In this document: one piece after another, positions 1-12,670 of the stretch | How positions within the stretch are numbered: position 1 is the first letter of the stretch | Layout: every line of letters starts with the position of its first letter | From: Typhlomys cinereus | Taxonomy: Eukaryota; Chordata; Mammalia; Rodentia; Platacanthomyidae | NCBI GenBank assembly: GCA_023101885.1 | Contig: JALPQD010000241.1 | Location: forward strand, 1,323,001-1,387,000 | Direction of reading: 5' to 3' | DNA: 64,000 nucleotides | Notes under the pieces: generated by a model | Seen by the model: the letters and a program-made list of their open reading frames with translations, nothing else | Told to the model about the DNA's origin: nothing | Database searches by the model: none | Translations under genes and position numbers: made by a program

Positions 1-479
1 CTTAACCATAGAGCTATTTCCTCAGTTCTGTAAGATAGATCTTTAACTTAACATATTGTAAAATCTGTTCTGGGTGCTTTCAACCATACGTTTTAAAATT
101 CACAAGACATCTTTATTTTATTATAAAGTCAATAATAGTTTAAATTAAATCACTTATTTATCATTTGAATTGTTCTTTATTTCTTATTTCATTAACAAAC
201 CTCTATTGGGTTTAATTTTTTGTCTTCTGTCTGAAAATTGCCCCTAAGAATTTCTTCCAGCTGGAATCTCCTAGCAGCATAAACTACCACTTTCTATTTG
301 AATATGTGCTCATTTTATCTTCAGCTTTGAAAACATGTTTTTGTGGAATGGAGAATCCTATTGTTCTGCTGATGAGCTGTGCTTCCTGCTTCTCTTCATA
401 TTCCTTCCTCTAAGTACTTCACAGAATATAGCTGCTTTTAAAAAGTACTTAGACAGAAAATAAGTGATTGTGTATTGCT
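1..479. other. AT-rich unique sequence
   Basis: I see no gene, recognisable repeat or long open frame here. The stretch is AT-rich and of mixed complexity, ending where L1 3' UTR similarity begins. Confidence 0.5.
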
Positions 480-1190
480 TGACTCTGAGCAAGGCACCTA
501 AATCGCCCCCACTCCCATCACAAGCTCAGAGGCAGAAGAGGAAGTGGTAAGATTATCAAAGAAACACTTAGTACCCAATCAAAAAAGATCCATGCACAAT
601 GGAAAATGCATAACGCAGAGAACCATAATGCAAAGTAAAAGCGTCTCTAGATGCTCAAATCTTATTCAGGACATCTAAACTCTTTCCAATCCCAAGGTTC
701 AGAGAACCTTGTAGAAGAGGAGGAGACAAGTATGTAAGAGTTAGAGGACAGGGAGAGGTAATGACAGACAGTAGCAGCTGTTCAAATCAGGACTGTGGTA
801 CCCAAGATCTCAATGCAAGAGTGTCTACTTCCACTAGGTCTCCACAATAGCTGCCTAACAACATTTTGCAATGGAAGAGAAAATTCCATCAGACATGATG
901 CTACACTGTGGGACTGAATGGGACTGGTGCTACACAAAAGAACGGCAAAGATTTAGATAGTGTGGTGTATCCACTGGTGGTCCATTTGTGCTCTAACAGG
1001 TGCTCAAGCATTAACTAGTGTAGGAATCCTAGAAGCAACCCCGTTGTTTATACAGGGAGACAATGGAGAGGGAGGAAAATCATGGTAAGGGAGAACAGGA
1101 AGGGTGGTAAGGGATGCAGGAGGCGGTAGGTAATATTCAATGACAATGCATAAATTCATGATTAATACAAGTTAAAAATAAATGAAATTA
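480..1190 (+). mobile_element. L1: L1 3' UTR fragment, 5'-truncated
   Basis: The block shares ordered motifs with at least six other copies in the window: a 'cccaaggttcagagaacctt' line, then 'gtagaagagg', a 'gtaagag' block, 'tccactaggtctccacaa', and a purine-rich end (ggagagggaggaaaatc) before an A-rich tail. That order is typical of a rodent L1 3' UTR. It is diverged and no target-site duplication is clear. A second short hit to the same motif set near 500-550 suggests two overlapping pieces. Confidence 0.65.
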
Positions 1191-1844
1191 AAACATATTC
1201 TTGTTTTTGCTAAAATCATAATGAGTTGCTCTATGGATTCTTTATATATGTTTTCCAAAAGAAAGAAAGTTTTCAATAAAATTAACAAATGCTTGAACTT
1301 TATTATACATTCTTAAAACATTTATATTAAATCTGGTGAAATGTCCAAGGATATAATCTTAACACATAAATAATACAGTATTTCTTTCTTTTCCAAAGTT
1401 CTATCACTTATTCCTAATATGTTCTTTAGAACTTAGGCAGAATTTATTTAGCTTTGGAAATAGAGACTTTTAAGTCCATGCAATATTATCGTGACTGGTG
1501 TATATCTGGAAAATTAACAAAACCTTCTAGTTAGCTCTTCTGACATATATGGGATTACACAGCAGTGTGTTTGTGACATTTCAATAGCACCTGGATGCTG
1601 ATCAGTTACTTTCACTGCTATCATTCCATTCCTTTAATACTAGGAATAAATCCATGAAGTAGGCAACACCGGTATTATTAATCTTCTCTTGTTTGAAAGG
1701 AGAAAAAGCAGGAGAAAAACTCAGGTGTTCTGAGTGTAATCCAATTTTCTTTTCAGTATCACATATGATTTTGTGTGTATGTATTTAAGAAGAAGGCCGA
1801 AATGAAGCCTATCAAAACGAGGCATTCTTCTTATATCAAGACCT
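1191..1844. other. AT-rich sequence with a possible MIR relic
   Basis: No gene is seen. Around 1600-1735 a weak match to a MIR SINE (ccattcctttaatactagg, a tattattaatcttct stretch, then a purine-rich block ending in ctcagg) may be present in plus orientation. The match is too decayed to be sure. Confidence 0.35.
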
Positions 1845-2601
1845 TCTTTTAAACAGTTTTTTATCTTTAGTTAGGAGAAGACCTCAACACCCAAACAAGA
1901 TGCAGCAAAGGTCTCAGGAACTGCAAAACTGAAAACAGCTATCAATCTTAATTCAGAATACCAATGACCCTACAATGTCGACCAGGAACCAGACCAGCCA
2001 AATCTCTCCCCATCCTAAAGCTCAGGGAACCTTGCAGAAGAAAAACTGGCAAGCTTGTAAGAGCCTAAAGATGGGGAGGTCCACCAAGAGACAAAACACT
2101 CCACTAAAGTTTGGACTTCAGTAGCCAGCATCCCACTGCATTTTGATTTGACCTTACCTGACCTGCACAATGGCTGACATGTCAACAAGACCCCATAGAC
2201 TAGCGTGGATCTCAGGGGAGATGGCTTCAGGCAGTAAGATCCTCAAAGAAAAGGTGTTAACCAGATATAATGGAGTTCCTACATTAGTGGGCAGCCAAGA
2301 AGAGGCCCCAAGGTATGCCACAGAGTCTTGAACCCTCACTAGTATAAACAGAGGGAACTTTAGGGCCCATATAAGCTGAAGTTCTGGAGAGTGGGAGGAA
2401 GAAGGCAGGAAATACCAAGAATGGGGAGAAAGGGAGAAAGGGAAGAGTGAGAGAGGGAGGTGTGGAGAGACCAGGATGGGGGACAAAAGAGGGAGGTGAG
2501 GGAGAAGGGAAAGGGAGAAAGAGGGAGGCAAACCTGTATAAGGCAAGCCTTATAACTAGGTTAAAAATTATTGAGCTTGTATAACTAGCTTAAAAATTAT
2601 G
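1845..2601 (+). mobile_element. L1: L1 3' UTR, 5'-truncated
   Basis: Ordered L1 3' UTR landmarks are present: 'ttatctttagttaggaga', 'gacctcaacaccca', 'tctccccatcctaaagctca', 'gggaaccttgcagaag', 'gtaagagcctaaagatgggg', a polypurine tract at about 2395-2530, then a terminus reading 'ttgagcttgtataactag'. The terminus is partly duplicated with a 29-bp period (2551-2601). A 130-codon minus-strand frame at 2154-2546 is only the complement of the polypurine tract. Confidence 0.8.
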
Positions 2602-3025
2602 TTTTTTAAGAAAGGCATGCATCAGGAGACAGGTTGGAGGATCTTGCCATGCCTTTTATAGATTTGGGGAAATTAAATCCTTCAAGATCTTAGTTCCATA
2701 CTTATAAAAACGAGCTCTGTTAGGTTTTCCTTTGAAGCACTAAATTCCATGATTATCAATAGCAGTTGTGAGATATGGTAGACAAAAACCTAAACATTCT
2801 AGCCAATGGTATGAATCCTCTTATTACATTATTCTGTGTTCTTTAGACAGAGTTTCACACAGGAAGCAAAATAACAGAGCTTCAACTTTCATTCATACTT
2901 TCCCTTTTGCAAATGCACATGCAAATAAAGAGAGAAGTGATCCAAAGTCAGGGGTGGAAAGAAGTAGAAAAGCCAGATAGGTGATCACTGCCAGTACTCC
3001 AGTTCTGAACAATCCATTGTGCTAT
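2602..3025. other. Unique sequence
   Basis: I recognise no gene or repeat between the L1 end and the following B4 SINE. Confidence 0.4.
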
Positions 3026-3261
3026 ACAACTGATGTGGGTTGTAAGTCCTTCCCAGATGAGTGGGTCTGCTTACGCACAGTGGACTTGAGTTTGGATCCC
3101 AAACATTCCTACAGAGAAACCTCTGCATGGTGACATATGCCTGCAATCCCGGCACTAACAAGACAGAGACAGGAGGACCTTGAACTTGTTGGCCAACTAG
3201 TTTTACTAGGTCAGTGAGCTCCGGGCTCAGTGAGAATCACTGTCTTAAAAAAATATGGTTG
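3026..3261 (+). mobile_element. B4: B4 SINE, 5' part (split by L1)
   Basis: The tRNA/ID-like head ends with 'gacttgagtttggatccc'. It is followed by a B1-like body with 'gcctgcaatcccggcacta', 'gagacaggaggacctt' and 'cactgtcttaaaaaaata'. This head-plus-B1 fusion is the B4 layout. The element stops abruptly at an L1 3' end and resumes at about 4080. Confidence 0.7.
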
Positions 3262-4079
3262 CAGCAAACAGGAGACTTACCCCTCTCACTGCTGTGTCCT
3301 ACTCCTATTAGTCCATCTACCTTTGAGTCTCTTTTTATATTAAGATCATTGTTTAAATAGTCTTTTATCTTTGGTTAGGAGATGACCTTCAATACCAATT
3401 GGTATGCAGCCACGAGCAGTCAAGAGCAGGAATAACAAAACTTAAAACAACAACAAACTATAATTCAGAACACCAATGACCCTATAATATTCACCTGAAA
3501 CCAGACCATCCAAATTTCTCCCCATCCTAAAGCTCAGGAAACCTTATGGTAGAGGGGCCAACAAGATTGTAAGAGCCTAAAGATGGGGAGGACCAATTAT
3601 ATACAAGATACTCTACACAAGTCAGGGCTACAGCAGTCAGGATATAGCCACAATGTGATTGGACCTTGCCTGATCTGCACAATGGCTGACATGCCAATAA
3701 CCCCCCAAAGTCTAGCAGGGATCACAGGAGAGAAGGTTTCAGGCAGTAGGATCCTCAGAGGCAAGGGGTTAAACAGTCATAATAGTTTTCCCTTACTATC
3801 GGGCAACCCAAGAAGGGGCCCCAAGCTATGCCACTGAGTCCTAAAGCCTTACTAATGTAGACGACTCAGAGAGAAATTCAGCATCCACATAAACATGCTC
3901 TGGAGGGTGGGAAGGAGAAAGCCGGAAGCACCAAAAGAGGAGGAGGGAAGGAAAAGATATGAGGGCCTTAAAGGAAGAGAGTGCAATGGGCGACAAGGTG
4001 GAAAGGGAGAGGGAGGGAGAAGAATGGGGGTACCTATTGAGCTTATATGATTAGGAAAAAAATGTAATAAAAATAAATT
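3262..4079 (+). mobile_element. L1: L1 3' UTR inserted into a B4 SINE
   Basis: The order 'atctttggttaggagatgac', 'tctccccatcctaaagctca', 'gtaagagcctaaagatgggg', 'tgacctgatctgcacaatgg'-like text, a polypurine stretch and 'cctattgagcttatatgatt' plus an A-rich end matches the copies at 1845 and 31311. The flanks on both sides are halves of one B4 SINE. Short similar words (tatggttg before, ataaggttg after) look like a decayed target-site duplication. Confidence 0.75.
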
Positions 4080-4205
4080 ACAACCTTATAAGGTTGTCAG
4101 AAATACAGAAAGACCCCTAACGTCAACCTCTGGCCTCCATGTGTGCACGCACAGGCACATGTACTCACACACATATGAACACGAGAATATAATACACACA
4201 CACTG
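4080..4205 (+). mobile_element. B4: B4 SINE, 3' part
   Basis: The text 'gacccctaacgtcaacctct', then 'ggcctccatgtgtgcacgca' and a CA-rich tail is the normal 3' third of B4. It continues the element interrupted at 3261. Confidence 0.7.
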
Positions 4206-6846
4206 GTCCACATTCCTGTATGCACCCGCATTGGAATATCTAGAATCATTTCCTACCACTATTGAGCTACTTACTCTTCACTCTGCAGTCTACTGTTCTC
4301 CAAACACACTAGACCTATCCCTTATCACTTTCATCTTTACTTCTCTACCTAGAAGGATCTCAGTTTCCTTGGCAACTCTTCCAGCACAGAGACCAGCTCC
4401 CTTCCTTTATACTTTAAGGTGCCTTAGTTGAGCATCTAGGAACAACTCACTATGTCCCATATCTGGACAACTTCCTGCATCTTCATTTTTTGTGGCCAAA
4501 GTGATAAACATCAGCATTATTCAGAAAAAGTCTGCTAAGTGGATGGACATACTTAACTATAATTAGCCACCATGGGTAACTCTTCCATATTGAATTATGC
4601 CACAATTGGCTTATTTTCTTCATTCATTCACCCGTTCAAATAATATTTATGGAGCTTTCAGAATGTAAGGGGAACAACAATAGTTACTGGAACTGGTGCA
4701 AGAGCCAAAGTTCCCACCAACAAGGACTTTGCCTTCTGGGGGGGAAGGCAAGTAGGCAGATCACATGCGTGCTAAAAAGAGAAGGAAAGCAGAGAGGGGC
4801 CATGGAGAATAGCAGGAAAAGTGGGGCCTCAGCTTTAGGAAAGAGGTTTAGGTTTGAGGAATTAACATAGCACACTCCTACCTAGATCAATGTTGCCAGC
4901 TCCAAAAACAGTATAAACTTAAGTGATGCTGGAAGGGGAGTGTGTGAGGATGATGGCAGGTGCACACGCCAGAATCTGATTTGTATTTTTGCTTCATTTC
5001 TGATGCTTTTCCTTGATAGAGCTACAGTCTAGATGTCTAGATGGTGGATGAATAAGGATTAAGGGGAGATAAAAAATTAAAATATAATAATTTTTTAAAA
5101 ATTAAAGTCTAAATGTTGGGACTAGCCCATTTCCTCATAGAGGTAAAAAGACATGTTCTGTGCTTCAGATACCAGCATGATACTATGGTAAAATCATCAC
5201 TTTGAATCATTTGCCTTCACCCATCAAAATTTTCATGTCATCATGGAGTGTTTCCATCCATGAAGAAACATGCAGGACAAATACCCACTTATTTATTCAA
5301 TGTACAGTACCTTCTGCCTAACAAGCCTTATAGTAAATTCAATAAACATCAAGGAATACTGAACAGAACTCCTGTCCTCAAAGAAGCTTCCATTTTCTGA
5401 TGTGACAGTAAAAGGTAAGTATTGGGACTAAAGAAATACTGTCTGTTAGGAACTTCTCACAACAAAGGTGGCATTTTCCAGTACAATATGGGTCTCGTTG
5501 CTTGGAATCAGGGTAAAAATGAAGATTTGATTTCAAGAAACTTAGGATGAAGTCTGACACTCGGCATATACATCCGCCACCCTTCAAGTCTGATGTTGAT
5601 GAAAGTTCACAGCTTTGCAGCACAGAGTTTCCTCCATATGCTGAAGCTGCAATGAAAGCAAACTGGATAATTTTATTATTAGGGTGAAATTTTTAAAATT
5701 TTTAAAAGTTAAACAAAGCTGAAATTCAGTTTCATTAACACATTTTTATTTAACCCAATAGAATACTAACATTATCCTTTCAATACACACTGAATATGCA
5801 AAATGACTGGTGAGATAGTGTATACATTTTATGCTTAGACATCTGAAATGAGGTCTGTGCTGTACAGTAGCAAAGATCCTCAGTGTAGACTAGCCCATTT
5901 TAATTGTTCAATAGCCACTGATGATTCATGGTTCTCTGTAGTACTCAATGAGATCTGTTAGGTCCTCTATTAAGTCTCTAATGGAAATACTTTACCATAC
6001 TTAATAATAAGTTGATTATACTATGGTGGAATATAGTTGAAACACTGAGAAAATGAATAAAAGAATAAGGCATTCCCTCAAAGCACGCTGTTTCACTGTC
6101 TTATTTCTTATGGAACAATCCAATTTCAAAATATTACCAGTTCACGTTTCTCTGCAAAGGATAATTTTGCATCCTTATTTTGTACCCTTCTGTCTGAACT
6201 ATACAAAAGTAGACTCACGTAATGGGTATAAATGAAAAGAAAATCAGCACATCTATTCCTGGGCAATTTTCAGATAACCAAAAGGAAGTGAGATAACAAT
6301 TTTAGACTCTGCATAAATATGAGTAAATTCATCTGCATTTCCCCATCTGCATCAAACTCTACAGACTTTTCTGGAGATCGTATTATGTATAATATATTGG
6401 GAATAAAAAATACATCTGTGCTCTAATGATACTTAATACATACAGTATAATAATACAGTGCTTAGATGAGTTTGAGAAATGTACTACGCACAAAAACAGT
6501 GGTTGCTTGGGAGAAATGTGTAATCGCATGAGGAAAATTGCAGACAGGTGCTATGTACCCCGAACCCATCTCCCAGCTCATCTCAGCCAGAGATGTGTGC
6601 ATGCATGATTCAGACTTACCAGCTCATGTACAAATTATACAACCAGCTCTTCCACTCCCACATCTCCCTATCATAATTAATACTGCCAGAAGAATGCATC
6701 AACCAATTCCTGCAAGCTCCAAAACGTGTGATGAAGGCTCCCAGGAAGGATCTTACGAACAACAGAACACTGCGGTTGGGGTGACTCACTATTGACCATC
6801 ATGGAAGTTCATGTCATACTCAAAGTTCTAGCAGTCTCCTTCCAAA
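4206..6846. other. Unique sequence, no gene seen
   Basis: Mixed AT-rich sequence. Open frames are under 100 codons, overlap on opposite strands and lack coding character. I see no clear repeat. Confidence 0.45.
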
Positions 6847-6850
6847 GTGT

Positions 6851-7094
6851 CATGGTTTGAATGTCAGTTGTTTCCCACAGACTCACATATTTGAATCCTT
6901 ACCTAGTGTTGATATTTGGGAAGGTAGTGACACAATTAAGAGGCAGAAACCGCCTGGAGGAAGCACATCATGGAAAGAGGACTTGAGGTTTTGTTGCTGG
7001 GCCCTGTTTCCACTCGCTTGCTCTTGCTCTCTGCATTCTGTATGGCTACAATGACCTGAACCAGCCTCCTGCTGCTCCCTCCAGCCATGATTTA
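6851..7094 (+). mobile_element. MaLR-type solo LTR fragment
   Basis: It opens with 'catggtttgaatgtcagttg', then 'tttcccacagactcacat', 'gatatttgggaaggtagtg', 'cctggaggaagcacatcatgg', 'gacttgaggttttg', and 'gacctgaaccagcctcctgc'. The same order occurs in rodent and human MaLR LTRs (ORR1/MLT1-like). The 3' end is replaced by the L1 that starts at about 7095. Confidence 0.7.
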
Positions 7095-7800
7095 ATAGCA
7101 AACCACCATCTACATACCTTTTATTGTATCTGTAGATAAAAAAAAATCTTAGCACTCAACTAAAATGCATCCTATTACAATGGAGGATTAGTGAGGCAGA
7201 AAACCACACGGACCAAAGTGCAGAGTATCAGCAACCCTAGAATGCTCAGCCCTAATCAGGCAATCCAAATCACTCCCCATCTCAGGGCTCAGGGAACCTT
7301 GTGGAAGAGGAAGCAGTAAGTAGGAGCTGTTGGTGAGGGCTGTACTACCAGCCAGGAAACTCCAGGCATGACAGGGCTGGCGCATCCAGAAGCAGAACGC
7401 AATGGGATCTACTAATGGCGGACATATCAACATTCGCCCATGAAGCAAGGATACTTCAGGAGAAACAACTATACTTAATGGGACTCCAAGCCAAGATATT
7501 TCAGAAGAAACAACTACACTCAGTGAGAATACTAAGGACAGGTACTGGATAAGTGAAGGGGATTTGTGGGTTTGCCCACTAGAGGGTCACTTATACTTCA
7601 CAGAGGTCTGGCACCTTATTAGTAAAGACACCTTAAAGGGATTTTTATGGTCCCCAGGACCATAAAGATATGTGAAGGAAAGAAAGGGTGGGAGTGGAAG
7701 GATTATTGGGAGCAAAGAAAGAGAGGGCATGGGCAGAATCTTGTTTTGTTTGTACATAAAAAAATTTCTTACAAAAACAAGAAAAAATTAAATAAAACGC
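7095..7800 (+). mobile_element. L1: L1 3' UTR, 5'-truncated
   Basis: It starts with 'agcaaaccaccatctacata', which is also present at about 47584 in another L1. Next come 'aatcactccccatctcaggg', 'gggaaccttgtggaagagga', the lines around 7330-7640, and an A-rich end. A diverged, older relative of the 31.3-kb copy. Confidence 0.7.
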
Positions 7801-7900
7801 TACTTGGCCTTGAGCCTCCAATGTGTCCCAGGCCGGTTTCCAGCTTGAGAAGCTCCTCGCATCACAAAAGTTAGGATTACAGGCCCACAATGCCTGACTG
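7801..7900 (-). mobile_element. B1: B1 SINE fragment
   Basis: Antisense B1 landmarks are 'cccaggccggtttccagctt' followed by 'ttaggattacaggcccacaa' and 'tgcctgac'. About 100 bp remain; the A-rich tail would lie at the left, where 'aaaaaattaaataaaa' merges with the L1 tail. Confidence 0.55.
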
Positions 7901-9464
7901 AAGGATAAATTCCTAGAGGAAGCAGCCTGCAGTTCCAAAAGCAGAGTTTCTTTTGCATACAAAGTCTTTGCTGATCACAGTGTCCCAGTAATGCTGTTAC
8001 AAGATGCTATTATTACTCACGGGTGATGATGGCAAGGCAAAACGCGCAAAGAGCCATGGTTGAAAGAAAAATCAAATCATGGCACATGCCACGGACTGTC
8101 CAAAAAAGCCAAACACTGTGTATGAGTCATGATAAAAAACAAACAAATAAACAAAAAACCTTGGTGCAGGATCTTAAGACAGTGGTACCCAGATAGCAGA
8201 AAGCCTCCGTGAGAACGGCACAATGAAAATTATGGGCTTGAGTCACAAGAATCCTTAATGAAGAAGGAGTAAATTTAAGAGCCTAAAGATCAAATTAAAG
8301 ATAAATAAAAGAGCCCAAAACATACGTCAGCACCAAGTCCCTGGTAGAGCAGTTTAAAACTGAAACTGTGCCAGGAAATTTCAGTAGCTCTGTTTCTCTA
8401 GCAAGGGCTGGCATAATGGGGTCCTTTGGAGAGGGAGTAGACTAGAAGAGTTTACCAAATGGAGCAGGCAGTAGGAAAGTCAACTAGCAGCTAGTTACTC
8501 TGCAAACAGAACTAAGAGTTACTGTGGACATTCATTGGTTTAAATGGAGATGAAAAGTCTTGACTTTAAAACTGAGCTGCTGGAGTATGGTAAGAGACTG
8601 CAGGAGAGAGAGAAAAGGCAAGAGAAAAATAAGGAGGAAGGGGGGACGAGGATGATTGCGCCTTTACAATCAGAAAGACTCTAGTGGCGACCTGCCCGGT
8701 CTTCGGTCACACGGCTAACAAGGATATTTTGTATTCTCAGTTGTTTGGTAACCTTTCTTTTATGTTCAAGGCATTTACATATATTCACACTCTGAATTCG
8801 ATATATTCACAGATGACTAGGCAACAAGAAAAGCCACAGGCAGACCTAGGAAAGTCTAGGTTATGTAAACTACAGTGTATGTGGAGAGGGGGCTGGCCCA
8901 AGAGCCTGGTTGAGAATATGAGTGACATATTTAGGCCTGAAAATGGAAAATGGAGAACTTCGTGGTACTGTGCTACTTCCAAAACTGGCTCCTACCAGAA
9001 TCAAAAGCTTTCCTGGACCTCTTTTTGCAGTGTTTCTTTGACCATTCTCGCATGGCCCTGCAGGTCTGGGAAGTATGTGCAGTAGTGTTGGGACAACAGC
9101 TCAGAGTCCTCCTGACCACCTTTGTGTCCGGCTACAGGGAAGGTGCAGAACTTCACTACCCTCCATGCCTCTCATTCAGAAATAAGGAGGCAACCTTGTC
9201 AGAGTCGCATCACTTCCAGATATTTATCTATCTGCTACTTCTGGCTCTTAAATATCTGTTGGGATACTTATCAAACATTCTCTTAAAATATTTAATGGTG
9301 CCCACTACTGCAAAATAAAATTAAAACATCTTGACATCCTTTTGGGACACAGGCCTTTCATGGCCAGCCTTTCTTATAGGGGTCATTGACATTATGCCAT
9401 GTTTCAGAACTCCATATGTACCCACAAGGCATAGTAACCCTCTTTTACTCCTTCCACATTGCAC
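7901..9464. other. Unique sequence, no gene seen
   Basis: Open frames of 133 and 122 codons (8684-9085 and 8950-9318, plus) overlap each other in different frames and show no recognisable domain. I treat them as chance. No clear repeat. Confidence 0.4.
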
Positions 9465-9785
9465 AGTATCAGTTACCCCTGGCCATTCAAGGTCTGAAAA
9501 TACTAAATAGAAAGTTCCAGAAATAGTTCATACATTTTAAAAAAACCCTATTATGCTCTGTCGTTACAGTTTTTTTGTTTACTATTTGTTAGTAGAGGTA
9601 ACCTATTATTATGTCTAATTATATATTAATCTTCATCATGAATAGTAATGGATAGGGAAATAAATATATGTGTGTAACAAATATATAAATACATATATAT
9701 GGTTCAGTGCTATCTAAAATTTCTTATATGCATCAGGATGCTTCTGAACATATTAGCCATGGATAAGGGAATATTACTATACAAC
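9465..9785 (+). mobile_element. Tigger-like DNA transposon relic (internally deleted)
   Basis: The left part reads 'cagttacccctggccattca', then 'ggtctgaaaatactaaatag' and 'aaagttccagaaatag', which is the hallmark start of Tigger/pogo elements. The right end 'ggataagggaatattactat' matches the usual end as an imperfect inverted terminal repeat. At about 320 bp it lacks any transposase region, so it is a nonautonomous, AT-rich decayed copy. Confidence 0.65.
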
Positions 9786-11380
9786 TTGTTGTCTCCTGGT
9801 TCAAGATGTGCTATTCTGTTTCTTATCTTTACAGAGCTTTCTTTCCACTGAAATGTCCACATAGCTTCTTTTTTTGTGTTCAGATCCAACGAACTTCAAC
9901 TGCAGCTTTGCTTCTGTTATCTTGGGTAAAACACCCCAAATTCCTGTTCTTAGTGTCTGGTACATATTTTCACCACAGCCTGGATTGTTCTGGGCCATCA
10001 TGGGTTGCATATCTTATTCTCTTACCCATCTCTAGTCAGAACTAGCCTTAAGCAGGGTTGACAAGCAAGGTCCTTTACCACTCAAGTCCCTAGTCACAGG
10101 GCCTGGACTCAACACATGATACAAGATTGAAAAAAATCAAGATCTGAAAAAAAAGATTGGTTCAAAACATGAAAGAAAACTATTAAACTGAAATAAATGT
10201 TTGATTGTCCAAAAATAGAATATTATGTCAACTTCATTAATTGTTAAATTTAGTATTCATAAAATTTTCATTGCTTTTGAAGCAATTTGGAGGTAAGATT
10301 TCTATACTCCTGGAGAATTCTTGATTAGATGATAGCTAAGGAGTTACAGCAATCCATAAATTAGTATCACCTGTAGCCAATTAATTGAAAAGAAGCATGG
10401 AATTAATTCTGATTCAACTATTGAAGAAGACAGTCCATGAGGAATATGAGGGCATTGTATCTAATGTGATACTCGATGGTGGCTCCCACTCAGACCATGC
10501 TTAGGGCTTAGAAGAGTATCATAAAATGATTCCAAGTATGTATATTTAATTCAGTTTTGATTGCCCAGGGAATACCTACCCATACACATATACCATACAC
10601 TTTTTAAACAATTCATGCAATATCAAGTGGCTTAGAACAACAAAGACTAATGAGAGAGGTGTTGTCATGTCTGTAAATCAGATAAGTAATATAAACAAGC
10701 ATTTTTAAAAGTTCCACTCTACAGCAATTAAAAGTCCCAGATCCACAGCACATTCATAGAGGAAGAGTAGCTAAAAAAGGGCAGTTTCACAGTCAGAGTC
10801 TAACAAAATAGATCCCAAATCCATGGTGTGCATATTAAGAGGAGGTTAACAACATACTTTTATTACCAGGGTTTAGAGATGAACATCAAAGAAAGTGAGA
10901 TAAAGATGCAGGCAAAGGGATGAAATGAAAAAGGGAGAAAAAGAGTGGGGGAAGAGAGAGGGAAGGGAAGAGAAGGTAGAAAAGATGTCTTATGCCCTAA
11001 ATGCATTTCATCATATGGGCATCTTTAGTCACTGGCTTTTTCCTAAGCAATATGTAGATTTAAAGGTCCCCAAGAAGTCATTTGAAACAAGACAAGTGAC
11101 ATCCCACTAGTGCCTCAGTTTTAAAAGTCCCTTAAGCCATGCCAGAGGATTGTGCCAGAAGTAAGCTTCACAGACAGCATGTAAATGGATAGTTTATAAA
11201 TCAAGTCATCATTTAAATTTACTACGCGTTCTCAATTTTGAATCACTCTGCTATGAATCTTTGTGAAAACTTAGAATTCTCACTGTTATTTTGGAAGAGA
11301 TATACAGGTACTTGAGTGAGGCTAGACTACTTGGCTGCAGAGCACCTAAAGATAATGTTAAAGGTCTGGGAAGTACGGCA
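9786..11380. other. Unique AT-rich sequence
   Basis: No gene or clear repeat. A short GA-rich patch lies at about 10930-10985. Confidence 0.45.
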
Positions 11381-11382
11381 AA

Positions 11383-11745
11383 AAACAGTGCTCCAGGGGC
11401 AGGGAAGGTAGCTCAGTAGGCAAAACTCTGTGTTGTGCAAGCAGGAGGACCTGAATTTGAATCCTCAGAACCTATATATAAAGCAAGGTAGCATACCCCT
11501 CTAACCCAAGTGTTAAAGATCAGGTGGTAAATGGGAAATAGGCAGACCTTGGAACTCACTGTCATGACAGTATAGCCAAAATTCAGAGAGGTTTTGTCTC
11601 AAAACAAGTTAAGGAGATAGAAATAGAGAAAGAAATTCAGCAACGCTTTTTGACTTACATATGGAGACACAGGTTAATGAAACCTCCCAATCCCCATATA
11701 AATAAATAAATAGGTAAATAATAAATAAATAAACAGGTAAATAAT
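11383..11745 (+). mobile_element. B4: B4 SINE
   Basis: Head 'gaaggtagctcagtaggcaa' and 'gaggacctgaatttgaatcc' is the ID/tRNA-like part with A-box and B-box-like words. The B1-like part includes 'tggaactcactgtcatgaca' and 'ggttttgtctcaaaacaa'. The tail is an (AAAT)n run with 'ataaataaataaataggtaa'. Diverged, so an old insertion. Confidence 0.75.
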
Positions 11746-12534
11746 AAAAAGTGCTCCAACATACATGCCTTATGTTATTGAGGTCTCTGACCTCAAACTT
11801 GAATCAGAATCTTGGCTGTGCACAAGTTCATGGAGGGGATAAATAATATTTGTCTTGACTCTCAAGAGAAAGAAAACATACTTACACAGGCATTAATTCA
11901 TGGTATTAATTGCTTCATTTTACTATTATTGCTGATAATCTCCTCCTGTGTCCTACAATAAAAACATGATCAGGACTTATAACTAACCATGGTTTGGGAT
12001 AACAGTAGGAGTTGTAGAACAAACTTACCATGACTAATAGGGAATATTCCACAGTGAGCTTCAAAGGATTATTTGTAAAACCTATATCATTGGACTATTG
12101 TTGAAATTTAACATAATAATGTACACAGGTCATTTTATAAAGTATATGCCACACAATACTCAATAAATGCAATTAATTATATTGCAATTACTGGCATAGC
12201 TATTAAGGAGAGTTACATTATTATTATGGTTATTGTAAATCTAAGGAATGACTGAATGAATTTTTGGTGTGTTTAACATTTAATTTGAAGAAGAATCATC
12301 TAAGGCTGACTTGAAAAACTTTTCTTTGAAATACAAGAATATAGAAGGATGTGAACAGAGAAAGCACTGTTGTATTTACTGGTGTAATAATATCATGTTT
12401 TATCATGTTCTATGTGTGACAGTATATCCTTAGTAGAAAAGAGTAGTGTTTTCAGTGAGTCCCATGGGCCAAGTTAGAATCCACAGTGAATAACTCATCA
12501 CTGTCCTCAAAAGACTGAAGGAAAACCCCTCGGC
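11746..12534. other. Unique AT-rich sequence
   Basis: No gene. The phrase 'acaatactcaataaatgcaa' near 12155 resembles the 3' end of a MIR but is isolated. Confidence 0.35.
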
Positions 12535-12670
12535 TTTGACAAGTCCTCAGTTTCCTCTACTGCAAGAGAGGGGTGATAACAGAAATAACTTGGGATTCTG
12601 TAGCAAGAGTTAAGGGGACTGGGAAAGGACTTAGCCTGATCTATTCATGCAGTAAATGTTCTACATACAG
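12535..12670 (+). mobile_element. MIR: MIR SINE fragment
   Basis: 'cctcagtttcctctactgca' followed by 'ggggtgataacagaaataac' matches the 3' half of MIR in plus orientation. Both ends fade out, as expected for an ancient element. Confidence 0.6.

Noticed and set aside
2154..2546. 130-codon minus-strand frame
   Set aside because: It is the complement of an L1 3' UTR polypurine tract; the P/S/L-rich peptide reflects that.
8684..9318. Two overlapping frames of 133 and 122 codons
   Set aside because: They overlap in different frames and show no motif; such lengths occur by chance in 64 kb read six ways.
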